Assembly (NCBI GenBank): GCA_014773175.1
Contig: VXCM01000307.1
Coordinates: 310,001-374,000, forward strand
Reading direction: 5' to 3'
Length of the DNA stretch: 64,000 nt
DNA from: Lucifuga dentata
Lineage: Eukaryota > Chordata > Actinopteri > Ophidiiformes > Bythitidae
The notes under the pieces were generated by a model. That model ran no database searches and was not told the origin of the DNA. It saw only the letters and a program-made list of their open reading frames with translations. The translations under genes were made by a program, and so were the position numbers. Positions 1 to 12,200 of the stretch are shown here, in pieces; within the stretch, counting starts at the first letter, position 1, and each line of letters begins with the position of its first letter.

Positions 1-91
1 GCACAAATATTTTTGGCATCTTAATTTGACTTAATAATTTATCATCTTAATTTATCTTAATAAACTAAGTTTATTTAAATGGTTATTTAAA

Positions 92-149
92 TGTGTGTGT
101 ATATATGTGTGTATATATATATATATGTGTGTGTGTGTATATATATATA
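92..149. repeat. Compound (TG)n/(TA)n microsatellite
   Basis: Alternating runs of TG and TA dinucleotides lie within the g3bp2 intron. No function is implied. Confidence 0.9.
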
Positions 150-876
150 AACCTTTTTCTCCCTCTGTCCTTGACAGGTAGAAACTTGCTGCCTTTAATT
201 AGCAAGGGCAAACAGAGATAGCTCTGTTTGGCTGTGTTCCTGAAGCTACAAACCTGTCAGTGACTCTTCACTGCTTCAAGTCTTGATTTCATCAAATTTC
301 TAGTTGACAGTCTACTTGACAGTATTTCCTAGTTCTTGTTTTTAGTTTGAAGCAGCTGCAGGAACCCCTTTTACACAGAATTAGGACCAAAATAAAAAAA
401 GAACAGTACAAGTTACGTCAAGACATATGCTCCAATTATTGTCAATGTATGACCACCCACCAATGGCAGTGAGACATGCGTTTGTGACAGATGTGCTGCC
501 TTGTGACAGAAAATATGCCTATCCTATTTTCTACTGTTGATGCAATGCAGAATGTTAAAATTACTTGTGTCTTATTTTTTCTGTTGAGGGATCAGTTTGA
601 AACATTGCACAGCAGAAGGAATATCTATACAGCTACAACAAAGTACAACAAGGGGGAAACAAGCTACCGGCTTTGTCAATTGCAGTTACTCTAACACTGC
701 AGCTTTTTATGACACATTTATTATCAAAAATTTATTGCCATCTTTCTGGTATAATGGGGTAGGGAAAAGGTTCATTTTTTTTTAAATTTATTTTAGAATG
801 CAAACAATAACTATGGAAAAAATTGTTGCAAAGCTCATATAGCTCTCGTGATGGATTTTTAGACCTTAAAACCTAC

Positions 877-1238
<362 letters not shown>

Positions 1239-2720
1239 TTAACAGTGCAGTTTTATTGTGTACACTTCTCACACATTATTGATTTGGAGCAAGTGAAACA
1301 CTGACTTTGTTTACTTCAATACAACAATATGATCCATTAATGAGGTGTTACCATTTATTACTGGAAATGTAAACCAGACTCGGGCCTATCAAAATGCTTA
1401 CACATATTGCTCCAGGTCATTAGAAGGAAGTCTTAAGCAGAACTCATTTACAGGTAAAACAAACATGTCTGAGCTATTAGAACAGAAAGTGAATAAAATA
1501 TTTAATCTTAACTTGAGACTAACGTTTACTTGCGTTATCCCATTTTCACCACATCAATCATACTGCTAAAACAGTGCAGCTATTTCGCTAGCTGGCTAAG
1601 TACACACTAGCTTTCATACAACTGCGCCATCACGTTCACCCAATGGGACAAAGAGATGAACTGACTGTAAATCAGAAGAAAAGCGAAAGATGAACGTGCA
1701 ATGAATATACGCTGTATTTCAACAACATCCTAGTTTTTAAAACTACACGTCACGATAAGCCTAACATGTTCTGTGGAACTGTGGCCTATGATGCACACAT
1801 TATATTAGGCCTCCAGGTCTTGATTTACTACAGTTTACTTTCATTATCTGCATTTTCATTAACTATATGACGTGACATTAAATTATTTATTTACACATGC
1901 TCTGTAAATTTCAATCGCAACGTGCGCCGACAATGGCAGATAACGACTCACTACTCACTAAGTCTGTACAACATCTGAAAAGCTTCATGCAGAAATATGA
2001 ATCCTAATCTGTTTGCCTCTCCGCAGTCATCTCAAATGGCTTCCATTAGCCCGGCATACGGAAAGCAACGCCGAAAATGCTAATGTTAGCTGTAGCTAAC
2101 TTGTGGCGTCGTTGTTTATTGTTCAGCCAATGGACAGTTTTACATAACAAAGAAGAACAGGTAAAGTAAAATATTTTAATATCACTGACCAACACAGAGA
2201 AATAGATAAATGACATGATACTTTGCTGTGCTTTTACACAAACAACTTGTACACTAATTGCAAGCGGATAAACAGCGAGCCAACATTAGCCCAATGCTAG
2301 CCACTGTGTTGTTCCGTGAAAGTATACTTGAAATTCCTAAAGGTTAAGGTTGTTAAGTTCTAACTTGAGATCTATTTAGCTGTATCAGTAACCGCACAAC
2401 ATAAACCCTAAGTAAAACAAAGGGCAAATCTGAAAATAACGCTTGTTACGCTAATGTTACTATCAATGAAACAAGTTAGCATGCTACGCTAGCACAGAGG
2501 AAAACAAAGGATGGCATATTTGACAGATTTGGTTGAGTCTCATTCTTTTAAAAAAGATGACTTTGGATCGTTTTACAGTAACAGTACAATTAATTTGACC
2601 AATTCTTACTGGTTAACGTTTGTCTACAGACTAACCGTGGTTTTGGCTAGACAATGCGGCTAACATTAGCTCGACAGCCGACTAGCTTACGTCTTTTAGC
2701 TAAGAAGGTAGCTAACTTAC

Positions 2721-2860
2721 CTTGTAAAATACCTATCTACGGAGACAGAATGTTTTGGAATAAATAACAAGGAATTACGTGTGCGGTTGTAAACTGTTAT
2801 GAAACCGAGTATCCCAGGTGTGAATGCTAAAGATTCCCACGCTCTGTTAACTGACAGTTT
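2721..2860 (-). other. g3bp2: Probable non-coding first exon of g3bp2 (upstream boundary unknown)
   Basis: On the minus strand a consensus donor (ACAAG then gtaagt) sits at 2721/2720. It lies about 1.56 kb upstream of the acceptor preceding the G3BP2 start-codon exon. No other gene on this strand explains it, so it is inferred to be the donor of an untranslated first exon. The transcription start cannot be fixed from sequence; 2860 is a placeholder. A CCAAT motif in inverted orientation for this gene is at 3032-3036. The stretch 2880-3012 contains an assembly duplication, which complicates the promoter. Confidence 0.45.
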
Positions 2861-2879
2861 ATGATCTCTGCTTGTACCA

Positions 2880-3012
2880 GAGATTGAAGATTTAAAGTCA
2901 TAGGTCCGATTTATTGTTTTACCCCTGCAATCTGGGGCAGGGAACNGAGATTGAAGATTTAAAGTCATAGGTCCGATTTATTGTTTTACCCCTGCAATCT
3001 GGGGCAGGGAAC
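2880..3012. repeat. 66-bp exact direct duplication around a single N (probable assembly artefact)
   Basis: Bases 2880-2945 and 2947-3012 are identical 66-mers separated only by the N at 2946. The same pattern recurs at 23313, 30458, 55622 and 56893, which points to an uncollapsed contig overlap rather than a biological repeat. It lies in the presumed g3bp2 promoter. Confidence 0.9.
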
Positions 3013-3060
3013 CCCCCTCACAACCAGTTAGCCAATGGAACGTTTTCCCTGGACAAGATA

Positions 3061-3888
3061 TTTTATGACGCTAACAACATGCCCCCGCATCCCTCTGGTT
3101 TGACCTCATGCGCTTTTGTTTTTGGTTAACCCCATTTTTAAATCCTGTTTTTGTCTTATGTTAATTTTTCTGCATATTCATCTTTCAATAAAGTTAAAGT
3201 TTCAAACATGACTTTTGCCTCAGAAATATTATATTTCAAATTTACTCCGTTCAACTTTTTTACACAAAATATTAAATATTAAATTTGAATTATACACAAA
3301 AAATATGCACATTCATACTATGAAATAATTATTTTCATAATTTTATTTTGTCCAGTTTTTTTTTTTCCAAACCATCCATTTTATCTTTTACATAAGTGCT
3401 TAATACATCTTTCATGGTTGGATTCAGTACTTCCAGGACCACTACATTATGAACAATTGTTACCGTAGCGTTTTGGAGTAATTAATTTCCAAAATCCTTT
3501 ACACAGGCATGCAATTGGCAAATTTCTTATTTTTGTTATCTGAGTCGGTAATGTGGGCAGATTTTATGTGTAGCCCACTTGTCTCCAGTGGGAATCGGTT
3601 CATTCGACGCTGCTTGATCCATGTAGTACTCCAAAGTCCGTGTACTGTATTATTCAACTCAGCCATCTTCAGCATTGGTGAGCATGACCAGAGAGAGTAA
3701 GAAGAGAAACTGAAGGACAAAACTGCAAAAAACTCACCTAAAAAAAAAAAAAGNCTAAAAAAAAAAAAAGTCCCATTTTGATATAAATATGTTACAGTGT
3801 GCTATTGACATAGGACAAAGTTCACCAAAGCTGAATTTGACATAATATTTTTATGCAACTATAGTTGCATTGTGTATGTATGTATGTA

Positions 3889-3922
<34 letters not shown>

Positions 3923-4020
3923 CTGTATATTATGCTTTGTCTGAATATGACCATTGACTCCATTCAAATAAACAAAATTAAATGCAAACTTTTGCTGTTA
4001 TAAATGCATATTTGAATGTA
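3061..4020. other. Intergenic stretch without recognisable gene
   Basis: AT-rich sequence. It contains a small assembly duplication of C-T-A13-G either side of the N at 3754, a perfect 14-bp palindrome (GCAACTATAGTTGC, 3855-3868), and a TG/TATG/TA microsatellite at 3871-3922. An open frame on each strand at about 3500-3720 has no recognisable protein similarity and is not called as a gene. Confidence 0.6.
3871..3922. repeat. Compound (TATG)n (TG)n (TA)n microsatellite
   Basis: Three successive short tandem motifs run uninterrupted for about 50 bp. Confidence 0.9.
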
Positions 4021-5835
4021 AGATAAGATAAGATAAGATAACATAAGATATACTTTATTTGTCCCATAGGGAAATTTGTGTTGGACTCCAAAATTCCAAG
4101 TATCAAATACAATATGAGCAAGCAAGCAAGCAATAAAAATAATACATAAAACCATAAACATAGAACACAGAACCGTAAATACAGCAACATATNCACACAC
4201 AACACGCACATCCACACCTGCTCCATCACACACACACACACACACACGCCCACCGCCAGTGACACTCAACATTTTCTAGAGTTAAGAGTCTTTATACACA
4301 TGGGTATAAAAGAGTGTTCGTAGCGATCCAGTCTGCATCATAGCGCTCTGTATCTTCTACCTGATGGTAAAATCTGGAACTCTCCATGTAAGACATGAGT
4401 TGAATCAAACACAGTTTTCCAGGCTTGTTTTTCCAGAGACTGTTCATAAATTAGCTGGAGAGGTGGATAGTTTTTAACACCCACAATTTTCATAGCAGAT
4501 TTCACCAGGCCAGAGATTTGGGATTTTAGCTGAAATGACAAATTCCCAAACCAGGTAGTTATTCCATATCGGATTACACTATCCAGAATGACCTGATAAA
4601 GCAGAAACATCAGCTTTTGGTTGACACCAAACAGTCTCAATCTCCTCAGAAAATACAGCCTCTTTGGAACACAGGGCATCCACCTGTACCCTCCAACTGA
4701 GTGTGCTGTCAATGAGCACTCCAAAGTATTTACATGAGGCTAAACATTAAACGGTCTATAACGGTTTAAAAACAGTCTGTACCCTGAGGGGATCAATGTC
4801 AAGCCTTATATCAGAATCCCTATTGCACAATTATCTGGTGATGTCATAATTGAGTCCAGTCTGATTTTCAAATCGAAGATAAAATTCATTTAATTCATTG
4901 GCCTTCCGCAAGTCATTAAGTGTGCTTATGCTTTTCCTAGCAGGGGTCATATTAGTGATAACTTTTATTGTATCCCCTAGTTTTCTGTGATTATTAGTTG
5001 AAAGACTATGTTCAGTGACCTCCTTATGTCGCTTCCTGGCTCCCTGAAGAAGGCAGCTGAGTTCTTTTTGTACAGCTTTCAGTTGCATCCTATCCTGGTT
5101 TATGAAAGCCATCTTTTTCCTATTCATGCATTCCTTGATTTCTTTGGTTATATATGGTTTGTTATTGGGGTAAATAACAATTCCTTTGTGAGGAATGACA
5201 TTATCCACACAAAAGTGAATATAGTCTATGATGGATTCAGCAGCAGTATCCACATCCTGTTCATGGAAGATGCTCCAGTCCGTTGACAGAAAACATCCTT
5301 TCTTTGATAGCTTCTATGCTCTCACTGGACCATACGTTTACCGTCCTGGTTTGTGGTTTACTCCTCTTGAGCACTGTTTTGTAGGTAGGAATGAGATGTA
5401 CTATATTATGGTTGGAACCAGACAGGGGAGGTTTTGATCTGCTGATATATGCATTTTCTATATTGCCATAGCATTTATCCAAAATTTTACTATCTCTTGT
5501 TTCACATTTTACATATTGTTGGAAGCCTGGCAATGAAGTTCGAGTTTGTAGTGGTTAAAGTCACCTAGAATAAAAACAGGTGCCTCTGCTGTATGTAGCA
5601 GCTGTTGTTGAACACAGTATGTGTGGCTGCTTTAGCTGCATTCCCGTTTGGTGGAATGTAGACAACACATAGGAGGATGTTCCCAAACTCCCAGGGTAAA
5701 TAGTGTGGCCTTAGGCTCACACAGAGGAGTTCAACGTACGGGTTGCAGTCTCCCTTACCATGTACAGTCGGCAACATCATCAATACAACATCATCAATGT
5801 AATCTTTTTCTAGAAAGCCATCTATTTGTCCTGCA
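4021..5835 (-). mobile_element. LINE of the CR1/L2/Rex-like group, 5'-truncated and lacking most of the RT domain
   Basis: Read on the minus strand, the pieces follow the order of a non-LTR retrotransposon ORF2. The endonuclease domain is at about 5783-5565 (with LLCVSLRPHYLPWEFG and VYIPPNGNAA) and its end at 5533-5261 (with DKCYGNIENAY and SGSNHNIVHLIPTYK). The linker before the reverse transcriptase is at 5253-4831, and the C-terminal post-RT region at about 4724-4338 (with LYFLRRLRLF and SVIRYGITTWFGN). The RT palm that should lie between 4831 and 4724 is missing, so the copy is inactive. The 3' UTR contains a CA microsatellite (4227-4248) and ends in a short tandem (TTATC)n tail at about 4050-4021, typical of this LINE group. 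The exact family is not assigned. Confidence 0.85.
4227..4248. repeat. (CA)n microsatellite inside the LINE 3' UTR
   Basis: Perfect CA run at the same relative position as the longer CA run of the second LINE copy at 7774-7838, so it probably travelled with the element. Confidence 0.85.
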
Positions 5836-6804
5836 GTTTTAGTCTGTAAGAAATTCTTGTTGGCTCTATGTTGTGTTGCTCAACTGGGAGAACAGTAGGT
5901 TTATTATACAGACCTTTTGAGTTCAAATCCTGGCAGAACCATACTTTTGTGATTTATCCTACAGTTTTCTAAGTAAAATAAGACAAATTTTGACATCGAC
6001 AATCCAACCAAGAATGCCACATGTCACATGCTTCGATATCATTATATTAAATCAATCTATCCATAGATTTACTCTATGATATGCCTGACTTCCAACTTGT
6101 ATTCAGTTCAATTCAATTCAATTCAAAAATACTTTATTAGTCCCTCAAGGGGCAATTAAAAGCATGTAGGTTGGCAAACAACAACATAAATTGACAGACT
6201 TAATACAGAACACCAAATATGGTAATTGTATTGTTCAGTTGGTAGAAATTGGGTCTTATCATGAGACTGTCAATTTTAATACCTTCACAGCTTTTATTTT
6301 TGTCATATTCAAAGTAAAAAAATAAAAATAAAACACAACATTGAGAGTCCAACCAAATATTAAATGTAAACTTGCCTATAGGGCACCAAGGTACCCAGGA
6401 CCGCCATTACCCACAGGGCAGTCAGGCTTCTCTCCAGAGGTCCTTCTTGAAGAGTGGTCACCTGGACTCCAGGAGGTGATCAAGAGCTTGACATTAGCCA
6501 TCATGTCTGTTGTTAAGTAGTTAATCTGAGAAAAAAACGGTAACTATTCAGACTGTCTCAAAAGCAATGCACTCAAGATAAATTTCAACATTCAATAAAG
6601 TTTAATTTTCATGTAGGCCGATGGCGGATTTATTTGTCCATAATAAAGGACAGAGACTGTGATCATTTATTATTATTATTATTATTATTATTATAAATAT
6701 TATCAAGGTTTTTTTTAAATTTATTTTATTCGTTTGTTTTTTGTTTTTTTTTTGTTTGTTTGTTTTAATCCACATGTTCCTGCATACTTCCAGAAACAAC
6801 AAGC
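5836..6804. other. Intergenic spacer with low-complexity and a LINE-tail fragment
   Basis: No gene recognised. It contains a short retroposon tail at 6104-6165 and a (TTA)n run at 6667-6694 followed by T/G-rich low-complexity DNA, just upstream of the tRNA gene. Confidence 0.55.
6104..6165 (-). mobile_element. Short LINE/retroposon 3'-tail fragment
   Basis: On the minus strand the sequence reads a GGGACTAATAAAGTATTT-like 3' end followed by four tandem TTGAA units. This is the same architecture as the (TTATC)n-tailed LINE ends in this window but a different subfamily. The upstream limit of the copy is not clear. Confidence 0.55.
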
Positions 6805-6878
6805 GGCCGGTTAGCTCAGTTGGTTAGAGCGTGGTGCTAATAACGCCGAGGTCGCGGGTTCGATCCCCGTACGGGCCA
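6805..6878 (+). tRNA. tRNA-Ile, anticodon AAT (AAU)
   Basis: A 74-nt cloverleaf with no intron. The acceptor stem pairs GGCCGGT with the 3' strand before the discriminator A at 6878. The D arm holds TAGCTCAGTTGG (A box), and the T arm holds GGTTCGATCC (B box). The anticodon stem 6832-6836 pairs with 6844-6848, enclosing the 7-nt loop CTAATAA with anticodon AAT at 6839-6841; A34 becomes inosine in eukaryotes. The sequence is nearly identical to the vertebrate tRNA-Ile-AAT consensus as I remember it. A T-run within about 10 nt downstream (TTTGTTTTT) can serve as the RNA polymerase III terminator. CCA is not encoded, as expected in eukaryotes. It stands alone, with no second tRNA in the window. 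Confidence 0.96.
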
Positions 6879-7596
6879 TTTGTTTTTCTGTACATTAACC
6901 TGTGAACATTAGATAGTGTCATGACTCTATGCTGCAGGAACTGTAGATAATTTATATCAAAGCGTACCTTGGTAATATTGTATGATTTTTACTATACTCA
7001 CTGTGCAACTTGACCATCTAATTTTACATTCCAGATCTTAGCTGTGTTCATTGTTAGTTACTGTATGTCATTACTGAACTGGAATTAAACTCCTCTTGAA
7101 AGCATGATTGGCAAAAACAAATATGAATCGCATTTTCATCATTAATTCTAAGTTAGTAATTGTGTATATCCTGAAAAGCAATAAATGCTTTCAGAATAAC
7201 CAAATAAGTGAGACATGCCTTTAAAAATTTGGCTGCAGATTGTCAGTGGATCAAGAGTTATAATACATGGTGGCAACAAATCACAAACCATCAGAATCCA
7301 TCACAAAAAAGTTTTATATGGAGCGTAACACTAAGTAAGGGTAACAAATTTTTGTATTATAACACATGAAACATCACCGTCACCAAAATGCGATGTTTTT
7401 TATATCTAAGATGTGTGTCAAATTGCAAAACGTGTTTGGTACAAATCCTGTCCTCTTTGTTGTCATCATCTGTGTAGACTAATCAAATCTGAACACTGAG
7501 CACCACCAAGTGGTCAAATAAATAAATTATTCAGTAAAATAGTTCATACTCTAAACAGAAAAAAACCTTATAATACTTAAACTTGTAAGCCATAAT
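6879..7596. other. Intergenic stretch, nothing recognised
   Basis: AT-rich sequence between the tRNA-Ile gene and the second LINE tail. I see no coding, RNA or repeat signature. Confidence 0.5.
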
Positions 7597-7790
7597 AAGA
7601 TAAGATAAGATAAGATAAGATAAGATAAGATATACTTTATTTGTCCCATAGGGAAATTTGTGTTGGACTCCAAAATTCCAAGTATCAAACACAATACAAG
7701 CAAGCAAGCAATAAAAATAATACAAAATATAGAGCCAATACCCACAGCATAAATACGTCAACATATAGCCCCCCCCACACACACACACAN

Positions 7791-7839
<49 letters not shown>

Positions 7840-7945
7840 CTAGTGACACAACATTTTCTAGAGTTTAGAGTCTTTACAACACATGGGTATAAAAGAGTGT
7901 TTGTAGAGATTCAGTCTGCATCGTGGGACTCTGTATCTTCCACCT
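7597..7945 (-). mobile_element. Second, 5'-truncated copy of the same LINE (3' UTR only)
   Basis: This stretch matches the 3' end of the LINE at 4021-4370. Both share the (TTATC)n tail, the conserved block with TTTGTCCCATAGGG (plus-strand reading), the AAGCAAGC tract, a CA microsatellite and the segment ending near CTGTATCTTCCACC. Only the last roughly 350 bp are present, so this is a typical 5'-truncated insertion. An N at 7790 falls inside the CA run. Confidence 0.88.
7774..7838. repeat. (CA)n microsatellite inside the LINE tail
   Basis: Long CA run, preceded by a C-run and interrupted by one N (7790) of uncertain length. Open frames through it are repeat artefacts. Confidence 0.92.
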
Positions 7946-9222
7946 AAAATAAATAGAAAGCATAAACCAGTCCATATATTTTTTTGCTTTTGTTGAAAAG
8001 TAAGAGTTGAATATGAAAATGAATTGTTCCTTGGAAAGTGATGAAAACAGTGTGGTGTTTTGATGAGCAGGATTATTTGTTATAACACAACAAAATAAAG
8101 AGCATTTACATTTTGAAGGGGTTGGAGATTTCATTTAAGAACTAAAGTGTTTATGTTAAACATACAGTGTGACTTATAATTTTGAAATGTTATCTGGGAC
8201 TTTTCTCCTGGGCAGTCCCCTGTAAGATCATGGAAATTACTGAAAGTGTCATTCATCTTTCATGGTCCTGTAGAGCAGAGCCTGAAGACAGAAAGAGCCT
8301 CATCGGAGAAGAGCTTGCCATTCACTTGTTGTCATGGCAACTACTGACCCAAACATAGAGGTTATGTAAGGTCCATGTGAACTATTCATTCAAAAACACA
8401 ATTTAAAGTTATTTAAGTAAAAGCTTACTGAAATTCAATACCAAAATGTGATTTTCAAAACCTTTCTATAATAATAATGAAAAAAATTAAAATAAAAAAA
8501 AATACTTTGAGGAATCGGTTGTATGAATTCTGATCTCAAGAACCAGGCAAAGTTAAATTTATTCAGGATTAATCATTATAAAATGCGAATCTACAAAAGC
8601 TGAATAAGTAAAAATGGGCTACCACACAATCCTGTATTTTTTACTTTGTTTCCATTCTGGCTTCGCCGCCATGACTTTAATGTAACCTGAGTCCGTAACA
8701 AATAAGAATGTAGGATTTTGGGGAACACTTCAGGAACAAGATGGCTGTCCTGGGACAAGAAAAGCGTCTCACTTCTTTCACATAAACTCGTCTTTTCGGT
8801 GTGAACGTCAGTTTTCTGTATGTAGCTTTTCAACTAACAACTTTAAACACTTTAAAGGCATCGTTTAGATCAGTTAGATCGGGACAGAAATCGTTTCGAG
8901 ACAATTATAGATCGATTGCAGTCCTCGAGGAAAACTTCTAAAAAAATGTATACACTTTAATCATTTGTTGCAGCTTACAAATAGCAATATCCAACAGAAT
9001 TACGTATTTAAATATATGTTTTGGTGAATTGTAAGACTCTATAACTTTATGTAGGTCACCGACTTTAGGTAAGATTCTCAATGTGTTTCCCTGAAGTACA
9101 ATGCCTGAAAAATTTCAATCGTCTTAAACATTTGTCAAGAGATTTAGCATAGTAGTCCATCGTTAAAGTTTTACAGATGACTCGTACCACATAAAGGAAA
9201 TCTAGCTTAGTAAACCTGGACC
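7946..9222. other. Upstream flank and presumed 5' UTR/promoter of pkd2
   Basis: No gene or repeat recognised. pkd2 translation begins at 9223, so the promoter and 5' UTR should lie in the last few hundred bases, but no TATA box or clear upstream splice site decides the transcription start. Confidence 0.4.
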
Positions 9223-12200
9223 ATGAGTTCATCCCGAGTCAGACCCCAGCAGACACCGCAGAGCCAGACTGGCAGGTCGCCCAACAAATTTGACTCGAGT
9301 GAAGGAATAGAGATGGAGAACATCCAGCATCAGGACTTGGGTCTCGGAGGAGTCATAGGCACGCCGTCTCCTCCGTCGAGACAAGCATGGAGTCGGGATA
9401 ACCCGGGTTTCGAGCCTGAGGATGAGATCATGGAGGCTGACTGGCCTCCAGCTAGTCCGGGGAGGAGGTCGGTCTCCACGGCCTCCAGCAGTAGCTGCAG
9501 CAGCGGCCTGGGCAGCTACACCGGCGGCGACAGCAGCACCCACATCCACGGAGGAGTGTACCCTACCCCGACTGTGGATGTCCTGCAGCCAGACAGGCAT
9601 GAGCACCCCAGCTGCATGAAGCAGATTCTCCAAAAGATCAGAAGTTAGTCTCTGACTTAGCATCGCAGTTTTTGTTATGATCAAGACGTGTATTGTTTTC
9701 CATTTTGGGGCAAGTTTGTGCATCCGTGGACTGACACGTTTGCTAAGGGCATTTAATCAAATATAAACGCAGAACTCCTAATAAAATTATTTTAGTTACA
9801 ATAATCATGCTTATGTAAGTTGTCACTAATGACTTAATAATATTTAATAGTTTATTCACGCTCTACAGCTCTGAAATACACCACAGTTACATACATAAGA
9901 ATCATCTGTTGGGTTGCTAGGTTGTAAAGTTTATCAGGAAAGAATTTCTCAGTTTACAATTAGCCATCATGTTTGTAGTTAAATAATTAATTTAAAGTCA
10001 GGTTTTTAATTTCTAAATAAACTAAGCTGCAGTTCTAAATACTAATAAGTCAGTATTAAATTATGTTTGGCCGGGATGCTCTGCATCCTTCTTGCAGCAT
10101 CCTTCTTCTTGCATTATAAAAGTTTATTACTGATCAATATATAAAGTATTCAGAAATAATGTATTAACCACTGATCAAGTCATTCAACTTAATAAACGCA
10201 TTGTAATTATGCCTGAGTGGGAATAGGACCAGAGCTTCTGTGGAACCCATATGTATTGTTTGCAAAGATTTTGTACAGACCTAGTCAACCTGTAGATGGG
10301 CAAGTAACATTGTTGTGTGATTAATCATTTCATTACCATAATTACAACGTTTCCAAATCCAAACTGCAGTGTAGAACTGTAAGAGTCAGATTACCTGTTT
10401 AGAACCCCTAATATAATCACCTGATTGCACCTGATAGCCTGCTCAGTGTAACTCTATGATTGAGTTTATTGCAAAAGTTACTGTGATTTTTTCTGCAGCA
10501 TTTATGCAATCGAGCCTCCTTACAGTATGCTGAGCCCCTCTTGCCTTGCTGGTTTCTTTGCAGTTCTGTGGGGCACAGAGCTGATGGAGGACAGCGATAG
10601 CAGTCGAGAAAGGTACCTCAGGAACATCCTGAGGGAGATGCTCACATATATCGCATTCCTTATCACCGTTTGTATCTGTAAGTACACTCCAAACACTCAA
10701 AAATCTAGCAAGTAACATCAGATTTGTGCACTAAGTGTGAGTTTATGTTTTTATGGATACATCATGTTAGCGGAGCGCCACCATATAAATAAATTTTGTT
10801 TTAAATTTTTAAAATGTATGTGGGGTTATCCTGACTCCATGTGGAAACAGACAGCCAGACATATTTTTGAAGGCAAAAAATTCCAATCTGAGTATCAGAT
10901 GGAGAGTGGTTGGACAGTGTGAAGAATCTGTCCAAAGATATGTACATACTTTTTTGACGATCTGTAAAGTAAATGCTGATGCCACAAATTGACTGCTGAC
11001 CTAAGTTTGCTGGACTCACAGAAATCTCTTCAAAAAGTGGCATCACATGACTGGGCATCTTTGCTGTAGCAGAAAAGTTATTTTCCAAACTCATAGTGTA
11101 TGCACAATGGTTTTGGCATCTGAAAAGCTGATCTCCAACACTTGCCAAACAATTCAAGTGCCAACGACACAAATTTCAGAACCATAATTTGGAGTGGCAA
11201 AAAAGAGACGATGAAAGTTCCATATTTCACTTCTTTGTAATTAGAATACTAATATAAAAGTTTCTTTACTCTCTTTTTTTGCGACAGTGAATTATGCCAA
11301 AATGAGGTTTAGGGTGGATCAGGAAATGGCTTCCTGGCAGACTGGATTAGGGTTTATTATGCCAGGCAGGGTCTGAGTATAAAAGCAGTTTCCAGTGCTG
11401 TTTCATGTGAAATATGGTGTTCTACAGAGAATGTTAATGAATGGCTGATGGGAAAACAAGGATTCATGTAGTCCTTGAGTTTATTTATTTTGGGTATTTG
11501 CTTTCAAGTCCTTGCAGGGTCATACTGGTCTCGCAAAGAACACATTGACCAAACACAAATCATTCATAAAGTTAATCCTATCATGCCATCCATAATTACA
11601 GCAATGGTTATATTGTGTGTTCTGCAGTGACCTATGGGATGGTGAGTTCCAATATGTTCTACTACACCAAAGTCATGTCTCAGCTGTTCCTGGACACACC
11701 GCTGTCTGCTGAGGACACTTCCACTTTTAGAAGCCTCTCAACCATGGAGGATTTTTGGAAGGTAAAATACAACATTAATCTCTGTTGTGAGTAAAATCTT
11801 TGGTTTCACATTGAGCAAATTCTTTTAATTTTACATGTAATTGTTGTACTTATTTTACACAAGAATAATGACAAATTAGGTCCAAATTATACTCTTTAAA
11901 ATTTTGCTAGATTAGCCAGGTAAGTCTTTGAATCACTCACATGTGGAGTTCTGTGCAGTGGGAAAATAATAAACCAGATTTACTGCTGAATTTATAATGC
12001 TAAATTAATTTTTCATCTAAAAAGGATGACTTCAGAGTGGTGTTGATGTCTTGCGCATCTTAATCTTGAATGTCGGAAACTTGTAGTTCACAGAGGGACC
12101 ATTCCTCAATGGCATGTACTGGGAGGTGTGGTACAACAACAAAAGTCTGCCACAGAATCAAAGTCTCATCTACTATGAGAACCTCCTCCTTGGGGTGCCA

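Noticed and set aside
3499..3720. Overlapping open frames of 60-70 codons on both strands
   Set aside because: No recognisable domain, no splice context, and mutual overlap in opposite strands; probably chance in a repeat-like stretch.
7531..7868. Cys-Val-rich and His-Thr-rich open frames
   Set aside because: They are translations of the CA microsatellite and the LINE tail on either strand.
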